From JBHIYN01 sp041984235 (GTDB lineage: Bacteria; Pseudomonadota; Gammaproteobacteria; Ga0077536): a stretch of 64,000 nucleotides of DNA. Under the pieces are notes generated by a model. That model was not told the origin of the DNA. It ran no database searches and worked only from the letters and a program-made list of their open reading frames with translations. Of this stretch, positions 35,547 to 43,937 are shown in pieces (within the stretch, counting starts at the first letter, position 1; each line of letters starts with the position of its first letter). The DNA is taken from NCBI GenBank assembly GCA_041984235.1, contig JBHIYN010000007.1:245328-309327 (forward strand). Direction: 5' to 3'. The position numbers were made by a program, and so were the translations under genes.

Positions 35547-36855
35547 GCCGGCGCTGCATCGCCGCTTCGACGTCCTCGACGCTCTTCGGCGCCTCGATCG
35601 TGAGCACCTCGTGCCCGGTCTCGGTCACCAGCACGTCGTCTTCGATGCGTACGCCGATGTTCCACCACTGCTTGCCGAGATCCTTGAGCCCGGCCGCCAG
35701 GTACAGGCCCGGCTCTATGGTCGTCACCATGCCGGGCTCGAAGGTACGCCACTCGTCGCCGAGCTTGTAATCGCCGACGTCGTGCACGTCCATGCCCAGC
35801 CAGTGCCCGGTCTTGTGCATGTAGTAAGGCCGGTAGGCCTCGGCGTCGATGAGCTTGCGCAGGCGTCCCTTCAGAATGCCGAGATCGATGAGACCGCGCG
35901 TGATGGTCTCGATGGCCGCCTCGTGCGGCTCGTTCCAGCTGTTGCCCGGGCGCACCTCGGCGATGGCCGCGGCCTGCGCCTCCAGCACCACTTCGTAGAC
36001 CAGGCGCTGGGTCTCGCTGAACTCGCCGTTGACCGGAAAGGTGCGGGTGACGTCGCTGGCGTAGCTGTCGTACTCGGCGCCGGCGTCGATCAGGAGCACG
36101 TCGCCGTCCTTCATCGCTTCGCTGTTCTCGGTGTAGTGCAGGATGCAACTGTTGGCGCCGCTGCCGACGATCGAAGGATAGGCCGGGGCGCGCGCGCCGT
36201 GGTGCATGAAGCAGCGCAGCAGCTCGGCCTCGACCTGGTACTCGCGCATGCCGGGGCGGGTGACTTCCATCGCCGCGCGGTGCGCCTCGGCCGCGATCGT
36301 CGCCGCGCGGCGCATCGCCTTGAGCTCCTGGCTGCTCTTGAACAGGCGCATCTCGTGCACGATGTGGCCGAGCGAGACGAACTGGTCGGGGGCGTGCACG
36401 CCGGCGCGACCCTTGCTCGTGACCCGGTTGATCCAGGTCATCAGGCGCTGATCGAACTCCGCGTAGCGGCCCATCGTGTAATAGATGCGCTCCTTGTTCT
36501 CGAGCAGCCCGGGCAGGATGTCGTCGAGATCGGTGATCGGGAAGGCGTCGTCGGCGCCGTATTCCTCGCACGCGCCTTCGAGTCCGGCACGTCGGCCGTG
36601 CCAGGTCTCGGCTTCCTCGTCCTTCTCGCGGCAGAACAGGAGGAACTCGCCCTGCGGCCGGTCCGGCACCAGCACCAGCAGCGACTCGGGCTCCGGGAAG
36701 CCGCTCAGGTAGTAGAAATCACTGTCGGCGCGAAACGGGTAGTAGACGTCGCGGTTACGGATGCGCTCGGGCGCGTTGGGCTGGATGATGATGGCACCGG
36801 AGTCGACCATGTCCATGAGCCGCTTGCGGCGCCGCGCGAATTCTCTTTTCTCCAT
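35536..36855 (-). CDS. pepP: Xaa-Pro aminopeptidase (aminopeptidase P)
   Basis: The protein has 439 residues, equal to E. coli PepP (441). The N-terminal AMP_N domain has NRDVYYPFRADSDFYYLSG; the pita-bread domain shows all metal ligands: Asp in LLIDAGAEY, Asp in YASDVTR, His in HKTGHWLGMDVHD, Glu in TTIEPGLYL and Glu in VLVTETGHEVLT. It removes N-terminal residues before proline using two Mn ions. It lies 14 bp after the ygfB-like gene. Confidence 0.95.
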   Translation of the reverse strand: MEKREFARRRKRLMDMVDSGAIIIQPNAPERIRNRDVYYPFRADSDFYYLSGFPEPESLLVLVPDRPQGEFLLFCREKDEEAETWHGRRAGLEGACEEYGADDAFPITDLDDILPGLLENKERIYYTMGRYAEFDQRLMTWINRVTSKGRAGVHAPDQFVSLGHIVHEMRLFKSSQELKAMRRAATIAAEAHRAAMEVTRPGMREYQVEAELLRCFMHHGARAPAYPSIVGSGANSCILHYTENSEAMKDGDVLLIDAGAEYDSYASDVTRTFPVNGEFSETQRLVYEVVLEAQAAAIAEVRPGNSWNEPHEAAIETITRGLIDLGILKGRLRKLIDAEAYRPYYMHKTGHWLGMDVHDVGDYKLGDEWRTFEPGMVTTIEPGLYLAAGLKDLGKQWWNIGVRIEDDVLVTETGHEVLTIEAPKSVEDVEAAMQRRRAA

Positions 36856-36869
36856 ACGATTCGGACTCG

Positions 36870-37481
36870 TTAGTGTAGGGTTCCCGCTTGGGGTGACTGC
36901 GGCGGCAACGCGAGTGCATCGGAGCGCACCACCATCACCCCCATGCGGGTGAACTCGGTCAGCTCGTACAGGGCGCGCTCGTCGGCCTCGTCACCGGCGG
37001 CGTGCTCGTCGATCGCGGCCAGGCGCTCGACATCGCGCACGAAGCTCTGCGCATCTTCGCCCAGCATCGCGAGGTCGGCAATGCCCGACAGCCCCAGCCC
37101 CGAGAGGTAGCCACGGCACCAGGCGCCGAACGCCGCCGCGCGCTCACCCAGCGGCGCACCATCGGGGGGCAGCAACAGGTCGAAGGCGAAATCGTCGCGC
37201 TCCAGCGCCGCGCGCGTGGCACTGGCGAGGTCGTAGAGGGCCGCGGTCGCGGTCGCCGGCAGATCGGGCACGTCTTCGGCATCGCCGGTCACGTGCGCCA
37301 GCCAGGTGCGTTCATCGAATGCCCCCGGGCCGCACAGCATGCCGCTCAGCATGCCGTGACACTCGGCCGCGCCGACGTCGCATTGGAGCGCCGCCAGTGC
37401 CTGTTCGACGGCGTCGTGCAGGTCGGCGCTCACCGGTCTAAGCGGGTATGTGACGACATGTTTCCCATTATCCCACGACAT
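36870..37481 (-). CDS. ygfB: YecA/YgfB family (UPF0149) protein
   Basis: The protein has 203 residues, all-helical, with the family segments ECHGMLSGMLCG, the central DFAFDLLLP strip and WCRGYLSGLG. YgfB modulates gene expression in Pseudomonas, but the biochemical role in most species is unknown. The ATG at 37481 was chosen because upstream frame codons cross the promoter of the divergent gene. It begins the ygfB-pepP-ubiH-ubiI operon. Confidence 0.9.
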   Translation of the reverse strand: MSWDNGKHVVTYPLRPVSADLHDAVEQALAALQCDVGAAECHGMLSGMLCGPGAFDERTWLAHVTGDAEDVPDLPATATAALYDLASATRAALERDDFAFDLLLPPDGAPLGERAAAFGAWCRGYLSGLGLSGIADLAMLGEDAQSFVRDVERLAAIDEHAAGDEADERALYELTEFTRMGVMVVRSDALALPPQSPQAGTLH

Positions 37482-37605
37482 CGCGACAAGCTGCAGTAAA
37501 TGCCGGATTTGCGGGAAAATCCACGGGTTCGCCGGTTGACCGTCCGCAGCCTCGCACTCTATATTGGCGCGACTCAATGGTGTTCCGCGAGCGACCCTTT
37601 TCGTC

Positions 37606-37830
37606 ATGACTGCAGGCAGCAAAGACCGCTTGGAACTGGCCGCGCTGGAGTCCCGCGTCGACGAACTGATCAAAACCGTGGAAAGCCTGGCCAGCGAGAA
37701 CGAGGCGCTGCGCAATCAACAGGCGTCCCTGACCGCGGAACGCGCCACGCTGATCGAGAAGACCGAGCAGGCGCGCAGTCGCGTGGAGGCGATGATCGCG
37801 CGCCTGAAAGCGATGGAGACCCGTTCATGA
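37606..37830 (+). CDS. TIGR02449-type coiled-coil protein upstream of zapA
   Basis: The protein has 74 residues, nearly all one coiled coil (ELAALESRVDELIKTVESLA onward), without a membrane segment. Small proteins of this sort lie directly before zapA in many gammaproteobacteria and resemble ZapB; a cell division role is inferred from that. Its stop overlaps the zapA ATG as ATGA. Confidence 0.8.
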   Translation: MTAGSKDRLELAALESRVDELIKTVESLASENEALRNQQASLTAERATLIEKTEQARSRVEAMIARLKAMETRS

Positions 37831-38159
37831 GCGACGACGTCAAACCGATCACGGTGACGATCTTCGACAAGGACTACGTCGTCGGCTGCAAGGAGGACGA
37901 GCGCGAGGCCCTGTTCGCCTCGGTGCAGTTCCTCAACAAGAAAATGGTCGAGCAGCGCGACAACGGCAAGGTCATCGGCAGCGAACGCATCGCCGTCATG
38001 GCCGCCCTGAACATCGCCCACGAGTACCTCGAGTTCCGGCGCAGCAACGAGTCCATGGCCTCGGACATCGGTGAGGGCATCGCGCGCATGCAGACCAAGA
38101 TCGCCGAGGCGCTGACCCGCGGGTCGAGCTTCGAACTCACCACCTCGCCGGAACACTGA
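37827..38159 (+). CDS. zapA: Cell division protein ZapA
   Basis: The protein has 110 residues. The VTIFDKDYVVGCKEDERE start and the MAALNIAHEYLE coiled-coil helix are typical. It bundles FtsZ protofilaments at the division ring. ATGA overlap with the upstream coiled-coil gene couples them. The 6S RNA gene follows, as in E. coli. Confidence 0.93.
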   Translation: MSDDVKPITVTIFDKDYVVGCKEDEREALFASVQFLNKKMVEQRDNGKVIGSERIAVMAALNIAHEYLEFRRSNESMASDIGEGIARMQTKIAEALTRGSSFELTTSPEH

Positions 38160-38248
38160 CGCCCCACCACCGTAACAATTCGTTACGGGTACCCGCCGCG
38201 CACGCCCCGCCGGGGGTTTCCTAAAGTTTGCCGGAAAGCGTACGATCA

Positions 38249-38444
38249 CCTCCAAGGTGTTCTCTGCTTTGTGCGTCCACTGACCCGACAATCTTTGAGC
38301 CTATAATACCTAGCCTCGGAACCGATCATCCGGCGATGTTGTGCAGGTCCGCATTCGCAGCGGAAAGCCTGATTCGCCCCGAGACGTTCCATTCTTGAAC
38401 CCCTGGTTCAAGATTACGGTCAGCAACGGCATCGTGGAGGACAC
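38249..38444 (+). ncRNA. ssrS: 6S RNA
   Basis: The 3' half is nearly superimposable on E. coli 6S: GGTCCG, AAAGCCT, CATTCTTGAACC, GGTTCAAG, TTACGG and CGGCATC occur in the same order. The 5' half has TTTGAGCC as E. coli has CCTGAGCC. The closing stem is CTCCA-A-GGTG (38250-38259) against CATC-G-TGGAG (38430-38439). It lies after zapA as expected and would bind sigma-70 RNA polymerase. Ends are approximate (about 190 nt). TACGAT (38241-38246) may be its -10 box. Confidence 0.87.
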
Positions 38445-38490
38445 CGCTTTCCCGAGCGGTTCCAGGCCCCGGACCGTTCGGGAAAGCGGT
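38443..38490. repeat. Strong palindrome directly after 6S RNA
   Basis: A perfect 13-bp inverted repeat ACCGCTTTCCCGA/TCGGGAAAGCGGT encloses a second CGGTTCC/GGACCG stem. There is no T-run, so it is not a standard terminator. It may protect the 6S precursor end or be a REP-type element. Confidence 0.7.
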
Positions 38491-38515
38491 ACCCGAGCCG
38501 GCATCGGACTTCGCC

Positions 38516-38633
38516 GCAGGCCGTAGCGAGGACGGACGGCTGCAAGGCGCGGCGGTTTGCGAGGAGCGCAGCGTACATCAGTACGTGAGCACCGCAGAAA
38601 CCGACGCAACACCGCAGACGCCCACCGCAGTAG
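38516..38633. repeat. 118-bp intergenic direct repeat, copy A
   Basis: The copy starts GCAGGCCGTAGCGAGGACGG and ends CCGCAGTAG, differing from copy B at only a few positions near the end. It contains GTACATCAGTAC, an imperfect palindrome, and no reading frame with family features. Similar GC-rich sequences with GTAC...GTACGTGAGCACCGCAG are known as dispersed repeats in some gammaproteobacteria; this is from memory only. Confidence 0.85.
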
Positions 38634-38665
38634 CCCCCGCGTCACCAGCCTCGCGGCAGGGCGCA

Positions 38666-38783
38666 GCAGGCCGTAGCGAGGACGGACGGCTGCAAGGCGC
38701 GGCGGTTTGCGAGGAGCGCAGCGTACATCAGTACGTGAGCACCGCAGAAACCGCCGCAACGCCGCAGACGGCCGCCGCAGTAG
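38666..38783. repeat. 118-bp intergenic direct repeat, copy B
   Basis: This is the second copy, 150 bp after copy A, with a 32-bp unrelated spacer between them. It ends 15 bp before the ychF stop codon, so it would lie in the 3' untranslated part of the ychF message. Confidence 0.85.
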
Positions 38784-38798
38784 GCCTGCTGCGTCCTG

Positions 38799-39890
38799 CT
38801 AGACGTTGAAGCGGAAATGGACCACGTCCCCGTCGTCCAGCACGTAGTCCTTGCCCTCGACGCGCAGCTTGCCGCTCTCGCGCGCCTTCGCCTCGCCGCC
38901 GCAGGCGATGAAGTCGTCGTAGGCGATGACCTCGGCGCGAATGAAGCCGCGCTCGAAGTCGGTGTGAATGACGCCGGCTGCCTGCGGCGCGGTGGCGCCT
39001 CGGCGCACGGTCCAGGCGCGGCACTCCTTGGGTCCGGCGGTGAAAAAGCTGTGCAGCCCGAGCAGACGGTAGCCGGCGCGGATGACGCGGTCGAGGCCGG
39101 ATTCCTCGAGGCCGAGATCGGCCAGGAACTCGGCGCGCTCGTCGGCAGCCAGGGTCGCGATCTCTGCTTCGATCGCCGCGCACAGCACCACGCACTCGGC
39201 GCCGGCCTCCTTTGCGTAGGCCTCGACCGCGGCGCTGTGCGCATTGCCACCAAGCTCGCCTTCGCTGACGTTGGCGATGAACAGCACCGGCTTGGCCGTG
39301 AGTAACGCGATCTCGCGCACCAGGGCAGCAGCGTTGTCGTCCAGCTCGAGCGCCCGCACCGGCGTGCCGGCCTCCAGCGCGTCGAGCAGGGTGCGGTAGG
39401 CAGCAGCGCGTGCGCGCTGCTCCTTGTCGCCCGACTTGGCCTGCTTCTCGGCGCGTTCCAGGCCGCGCGTACAGGTTTCCAGATCGGCCAGCGCGAGCTC
39501 GGTCTCGATGATCTCGATATCCGACACCGGGTCGACGCGCCCGGAGACGTGGGTGACGTTGTCGTTCTCGAAGCAACGCACGACGTGCGCGATGGCCTGG
39601 GTCTCGCGGATGTGGGCGAGAAACTTGTTGCCCAACCCCTCGCCTTTCGAGGCGCCCTCGACCAGCCCGGCAATGTCGACGAACTCCATCGCCGACGGCA
39701 CCACCTTGGCCGGCTCCACGATCGCCGCGATCCGCTGCAGACGCGGATCGGGTACGGCGACGATGCCGACGTTGGGCTCGATGGTGCAGAAAGGGTAGTT
39801 CTCCGCCGCGATTTCGGCGCTGGTCAGCGCGTTGAACAGCGACGACTTGCCGACGTTGGGCAGGCCGACGATGCCGCATTTGAATCCCAT
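38799..39890 (-). CDS. ychF: Redox-regulated ATPase YchF (Obg-like)
   Basis: The protein has 363 residues. G1 GLPNVGKSS, G3 DIAG, and NVSE in place of the GTPase NKxD explain the ATP preference of this family. The C-terminal TGS domain is complete and ends HFRFNV. Its ATG overlaps the pth stop as ATGA. It binds ribosomes and is linked to stress responses. Confidence 0.96.
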   Translation of the reverse strand: MGFKCGIVGLPNVGKSSLFNALTSAEIAAENYPFCTIEPNVGIVAVPDPRLQRIAAIVEPAKVVPSAMEFVDIAGLVEGASKGEGLGNKFLAHIRETQAIAHVVRCFENDNVTHVSGRVDPVSDIEIIETELALADLETCTRGLERAEKQAKSGDKEQRARAAAYRTLLDALEAGTPVRALELDDNAAALVREIALLTAKPVLFIANVSEGELGGNAHSAAVEAYAKEAGAECVVLCAAIEAEIATLAADERAEFLADLGLEESGLDRVIRAGYRLLGLHSFFTAGPKECRAWTVRRGATAPQAAGVIHTDFERGFIRAEVIAYDDFIACGGEAKARESGKLRVEGKDYVLDDGDVVHFRFNV

Positions 39891-40489
39891 CAGGATGTGT
39901 CCTTGTTGCTTTTCTGGCGCCGGTTGAGCGCGTTCATTGCGCGCTCGAAGCGGCCGCCGGCGAGGTTGTCGAAGACCCCGATGACGTTGTCGATCGCCGT
40001 CACTATGGCCTCGCGTTCGGCGGCCGGGGGCGTCGACAGCACCCAGCCGCTGACGTCCGCCCCGGCTCCGGGATGGCCGATGCCGAGGCGTACCCGCAGG
40101 TAGTCGCTGCTGCCGAGATGCTGATCGATGCTGCGCAGGCCGTTGTGGCCGCCGTGGCCGCCGCCGCGCTTGAGCCGCACCGTGCCGGCGGCGAGGTCGA
40201 GCTCGTCGTGCACGACCACGATTGCCGCCGGCGGGATACGGAAGTAATGCGCGCAGGCTGCGACCGCCTCGCCGCTCAGGTTCATGTAGGTGAGTGGCTT
40301 GAGCAGGCGTATGCCGTCCGCATCGCGGCCGAGCTCGCCCTTGAAGCGCGATTCGTCGCGCAGCGCCACGCCGCGCTCGGCGGCCAGCGCATCGACGAAC
40401 CAGAAGCCGGCGTTATGACGGTCCTCGCGGTGGCCCGGGCCCGGATTACCGAGCCCGACCACCAGCTGCACGCCTGCGTCATCGGCCAT
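39890..40489 (-). CDS. pth: Peptidyl-tRNA hydrolase
   Basis: The protein has 199 residues. LVVGLGNPGP at the start, catalytic His in RHNAGFW, the FKGE and LLKPLTYMNLSG segments and the HDELDL box are all present. It recycles tRNA from prematurely released peptidyl-tRNA. It is followed by ychF with a 4-bp overlap style junction, and preceded by rplY at 55 bp. Confidence 0.96.
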   Translation of the reverse strand: MADDAGVQLVVGLGNPGPGHREDRHNAGFWFVDALAAERGVALRDESRFKGELGRDADGIRLLKPLTYMNLSGEAVAACAHYFRIPPAAIVVVHDELDLAAGTVRLKRGGGHGGHNGLRSIDQHLGSSDYLRVRLGIGHPGAGADVSGWVLSTPPAAEREAIVTAIDNVIGVFDNLAGGRFERAMNALNRRQKSNKDTS

Positions 40490-40543
40490 CAGCGCTGCTC
40501 CGCGGCGCGCCCGGGGGACACGCCGGCGAGTGTCGATTCGCGA

Positions 40544-41212
40544 CTAGTCCTCGCCTTCCGGAGCCGGCGCTTCGCCGCCTTCGGCCGGAGCCTCGTCGCC
40601 CTCGGCTTCCTCGCCTTCCTCGTCCTCGCTGACCGCGCGCGGCACCTGCACCGAGACCACCGGCAGCGCTTCGTCGCCGCCCTGGGCGAGGAGCGTAAGC
40701 TGCACGCCCTCGGGCATGGTCAGATCGGACAGGTGCACGGTGTCACCGACGTCGAGCGCGGCGACGTCGACCTCGATGTACTCCGGCAGGTTGCGCGGCA
40801 GGCACGAGATCTCGAGGTCGGACATGAGGTGGGCGATGACACCGCCGCTCTGCTTGACGCCGACACAGCGCTCTTCGTTGACGAAGTGGATCGGCACGCG
40901 CATGGTCAACTCTTCGGACTCGTCCACACGCAGGAAGTCCATGTGCATGATGAACGGCTTGAACGGGTGCCGCTGCATGTCCTTGAGCACGACCTTCTCC
41001 GGTGTACCGTCGACCTTGAGGTCGAGAATGTGGGAGTAGAACGCCTCGTGCTCGGTGTGCAGCAGCATGTCGTTGTGGACGAGCTGGATCGCCACGGCAT
41101 CCTTGTGTGCGCCGTAAACGACGCCGGGGATCTTGCCGGCGCGACGCAGGCGGCGGCTCGCACCCTTACCCCTGTCGTTGCGCGATTCGGCCTCGATTTC
41201 GAACTGGTTCAT
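40544..41212 (-). CDS. rplY: 50S ribosomal protein L25/general stress protein Ctc
   Basis: The protein has 222 residues: an N-terminal L25 domain binding 5S rRNA (about 1-95), a C-terminal Ctc domain (about 100-190) and a very acidic tail rich in Glu, Ala and Gly (195-222). It is the long form, unlike the 94-residue E. coli protein. The ATG at 41212 precedes the conserved AESRNDRGKGASRRLRR start; ACCAACGAAC lies just before. Position after prs is conserved in Pseudomonas. Confidence 0.94.
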   Translation of the reverse strand: MNQFEIEAESRNDRGKGASRRLRRAGKIPGVVYGAHKDAVAIQLVHNDMLLHTEHEAFYSHILDLKVDGTPEKVVLKDMQRHPFKPFIMHMDFLRVDESEELTMRVPIHFVNEERCVGVKQSGGVIAHLMSDLEISCLPRNLPEYIEVDVAALDVGDTVHLSDLTMPEGVQLTLLAQGGDEALPVVSVQVPRAVSEDEEGEEAEGDEAPAEGGEAPAPEGED

Positions 41213-41331
41213 GTTCGTTGGTCTCCAATCACGGTTGTTTGCCAAAACGCCGTTCCGGGCCCGCGACCAGGCGCCGGGCGGCGCTTACCTGGCAGCCACG
41301 GAGGGCTGCCACGGAAGTTCTCGTCTCCTTG

Positions 41332-42285
41332 CTAGTCGACGAACATCGAGCTCAGGGACTGCCCCGAGCAGATACGGTTGATACTCTCGCCGAGCAGGCC
41401 GGCGACCGAGAGCTGCCTGATCTTGCCGCAGGCCTGCGCCGATTCCGACAGCGGAATGGTGTCGGTGACGACCAGCTCGTCGAGCGTCGAATTCTCCAGG
41501 TTGTCGATGGCGCTGCCCGACAGCACCGGGTGGGTGCAGTAGGCCACGACCTTGCGCGCGCCGTGGTCCTTGAGGGCCTCGGCGGCGCGGCACAGGGTGC
41601 CGGCGGTGTCGACCATGTCGTCGACCATGACGCAGGTGCGATCGGCGACGTCGCCGATGATGTTCATGACGCGCGACTCGTTGGCGCGCGGGCGGCGCTT
41701 GTCGATGATCGCGAGATCGGCGTCGTCGAGACGGCGCGCGATGGCGCGCGCGCGGACCACGCCGCCGACGTCCGGCGAGACCACCATGAGGTCCTCGTAC
41801 TCGTGCTTCCAGATATCGCCGAGCAACACCGGCGAGGCGTAGACGTTGTCCATCGGGATGTCGAAGAAGCCCTGGATCTGCTCGGCGTGCAGGTCGACGG
41901 TGAGCACCCGGGTGGTGCCGACGCTGGTGATCATGTTGGCGACGACCTTGGCCGTGATCGGCACGCGTGCCGAGCGCGGCCGGCGATCCTGGCGCGCGTA
42001 GCCGAGGTAGGGAATGACCGCGGTGATGCTCTGGGCCGAGGCGCGGCGCAGGGCGTCGATCAGCACCATCAGCTCCATGAAGTTGTCGTTGGTCGGCGCG
42101 CAGGTCGGCTGGATGACGATCGCGTCCCGGCCGCGCACGTTCTCGGCGATCTCGACCATGATCTCGCCGTCGCTGAAGCGGCCGACCGAAACCTTGCCGA
42201 GCGGAATGTTCAGATGCCGCGCAACCGCCCGCGCCAGCGCACGGTTGGCGTTGCCGGTACACAGCATCATCGATTCTTCAATCAT
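41332..42285 (-). CDS. prs: Ribose-phosphate pyrophosphokinase
   Basis: The protein has 317 residues against 315 in E. coli. The flexible loop YARQDRR, the PRPP motif VMVDDMVDTAGT, and VGRFSDGE are all conserved. It makes PRPP from ribose-5-phosphate and ATP for purines, pyrimidines, His and Trp. An internal Met six codons in is an alternative start. tRNA-Gln and ispE lie upstream on the same strand. Confidence 0.96.
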   Translation of the reverse strand: MIEESMMLCTGNANRALARAVARHLNIPLGKVSVGRFSDGEIMVEIAENVRGRDAIVIQPTCAPTNDNFMELMVLIDALRRASAQSITAVIPYLGYARQDRRPRSARVPITAKVVANMITSVGTTRVLTVDLHAEQIQGFFDIPMDNVYASPVLLGDIWKHEYEDLMVVSPDVGGVVRARAIARRLDDADLAIIDKRRPRANESRVMNIIGDVADRTCVMVDDMVDTAGTLCRAAEALKDHGARKVVAYCTHPVLSGSAIDNLENSTLDELVVTDTIPLSESAQACGKIRQLSVAGLLGESINRICSGQSLSSMFVD

Positions 42286-42357
42286 CGTTCGGCCAACCTC
42301 GCGCCTGGTCCTGTCCGCACGCCGGGTTTCCGCCGGGGTGCCGGCGCTCGCTCTGTC

Positions 42358-42432
42358 TGGCTGGGGTGCCAGGATTCGAACCTGGGAATGCGGGGATCAA
42401 AACCCCGTGCCTTACCGCTTGGCGACACCCCA
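42358..42432 (-). tRNA. tRNA-Gln (anticodon TTG), CCA encoded
   Basis: The minus strand folds into a 75-nt cloverleaf with a TGGGGTG/CACCCCA acceptor stem, the anticodon loop containing TTTTGAT, a T-arm with GGTTCGAATCC and encoded GCCA end. It is nearly identical in layout to E. coli tRNA-Gln and lies between ispE and prs, as in Pseudomonas. Confidence 0.95.
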
Positions 42433-42464
42433 AAATCGGGGAACCACTGAATTCCTGACCGCCT

Positions 42465-43322
42465 TCAGCGTCCGTTCCGGTGTGCCTCGAGCCGGGTCAT
42501 CAGCGGCGAGCGGTTCACCCGGCGGCCGGCGAACGCGCTCCATTCCCGCGGAACCCTGGCAGCGACCGCCGCGGCCGCGTCGCCGTCGTCGAAAAAGGCG
42601 AACACGCTGGCGCCCGTGCCGCTCATTCTTACCGGCGCGAACCGGGCCAGCCATTCGAAAGCCGCGGCGACCTCGGGGTACAGCCGGCGGGTGACGGGCT
42701 CGCAGTCGTTGCGGGTACGCTCGAGCGAAAGGGCGTGCATTTTGATTGGCGGGGTATCGCGTGTCAAATCAGGGTCGCCGAACACGCGCGCGGTGGAGAC
42801 CGCGACCGCCGGAGTGACCACCACGATCGGCGATTCCGGCGGCGACATCGGTACCAGGACCTCGCCCACGCCCTCGGCCCAGGCCGCCTGCCCGCGCACG
42901 AACACCGGCACGTCGGCGCCCAGCGCGAGCCCCAGCGCGGCGAGCTCGTCGATCGGCAGGTGCAGCGACCACAGGGCATTCAGCGCGACCAGCGTGGTGG
43001 CCGCGTCCGAGCTGCCGCCGCCCAGGCCGCCGCCCAGCGGCAGGCGTTTGCGCACGGTAATCGCGGCACCGCCGCGGTAGCCGGTATGGTCCTTGAGCAG
43101 GCGTGCGGCGCGCACCACCAGGTCGTCCGCGGCGGCGACCCCGGGCAGCGCCGTGGTACGGATCACGCGATCGGCGTCGCTCAGCTCGAAATCGAGCTCG
43201 TCGCAGACGTCGACGAACTGGAACAGGGTCTGCAGCAGGTGGTATCCGTCGTCACGGCGGCCGGTGACGTGCAGGAACAGGTTGATCTTGGCCGGCGCCG
43301 GCCACGCCAGGGAGCGCGTCAT
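42465..43322 (-). CDS. ispE: 4-diphosphocytidyl-2-C-methyl-D-erythritol kinase
   Basis: The protein has 285 residues of the GHMP kinase fold. PAPAKINLFLHV, the ATP loop PLGGGLGGGSSDAA and SGTGASVF are the three family motifs. It performs the fourth step of the MEP isoprenoid pathway. It starts right after the lolB stop, so lolB and ispE are coupled. Confidence 0.95.
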   Translation of the reverse strand: MTRSLAWPAPAKINLFLHVTGRRDDGYHLLQTLFQFVDVCDELDFELSDADRVIRTTALPGVAAADDLVVRAARLLKDHTGYRGGAAITVRKRLPLGGGLGGGSSDAATTLVALNALWSLHLPIDELAALGLALGADVPVFVRGQAAWAEGVGEVLVPMSPPESPIVVVTPAVAVSTARVFGDPDLTRDTPPIKMHALSLERTRNDCEPVTRRLYPEVAAAFEWLARFAPVRMSGTGASVFAFFDDGDAAAAVAARVPREWSAFAGRRVNRSPLMTRLEAHRNGR

Positions 43323-43937
43323 TCAGAGGGCCTCCCAGCGCCTGACCACCACCCGCACCTTGAGCGCATCGCGGGCCAGGAACAGCTTGCGCGGCAGCAC
43401 CGGCTCACCGTCCTCGCGGTAGTCGAGGATGCTGATGCGCCAGCCAGCCTGCGCGAAATCGCTCCAGCGCCCGAGCGGATCGCGCCGCTCGTGCTCGACG
43501 CTGAGTCCCGGCTCGGGCATGCCGCGCACCCACCAGCGCGCACCACTGACCGGGATCACCCAGCCCAGGTGGCGGGCCATCAGGCTCTCGGCATCGGCGG
43601 CGCTGTACTGCTCGCCGCGCGGCGTCAGCAGGGTCACGCGTGTGTCGTCACCGGCGAGGGCGAAGGTGCCGCCGTTCAGTGGTGCGGCGATGCGCAGATC
43701 GAAGGCGTTACCACGCTGGCGCCAGTCGAGATCGGCACTGAAGCCCTGGTCCTCGCGCTGGACGGCGATGCGGCCGGTGAGCTGCCAGTCATTGAAGGCG
43801 CGCAGTCCCTGCACGTGGCGTTGTGCGCGCTCGGCGGCAGCGCCGTCGCCGGGCGCCGCGGTCTCCTCCGTCGCGAAGTAGGCGCAGCCGCTCACCAGCA
43901 TCAACGTGCCGCACAGGATGGTTCGCGCGTGACTCAC
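43323..43937 (-). CDS. lolB: Outer-membrane lipoprotein receptor LolB
   Basis: The protein has 204 residues. A signal peptide ends in a lipobox with Cys18 (LVSGC). The beta-sandwich has the family features WQLTGRIAVQ near the N-terminus and WWVRGMPEP in the middle. The start is the GTG at 43937, overlapping the TGA of the upstream TPR gene as GTGA. It receives lipoproteins from LolA and inserts them in the outer membrane. Confidence 0.92.
   Translation of the reverse strand: MSHARTILCGTLMLVSGCAYFATEETAAPGDGAAAERAQRHVQGLRAFNDWQLTGRIAVQREDQGFSADLDWRQRGNAFDLRIAAPLNGGTFALAGDDTRVTLLTPRGEQYSAADAESLMARHLGWVIPVSGARWWVRGMPEPGLSVEHERRDPLGRWSDFAQAGWRISILDYREDGEPVLPRKLFLARDALKVRVVVRRWEAL

Noticed and set aside
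38302..38307. A perfect TATAAT that looked like the promoter -10 of a shorter 6S RNA
   Set aside because: Aligning the 5' half with E. coli 6S puts this sequence inside the RNA (TTTGAGCC-TATAAT against CCTGAGCC-GATATT), and a better closing stem pairs 38250-38259 with 38430-38439.
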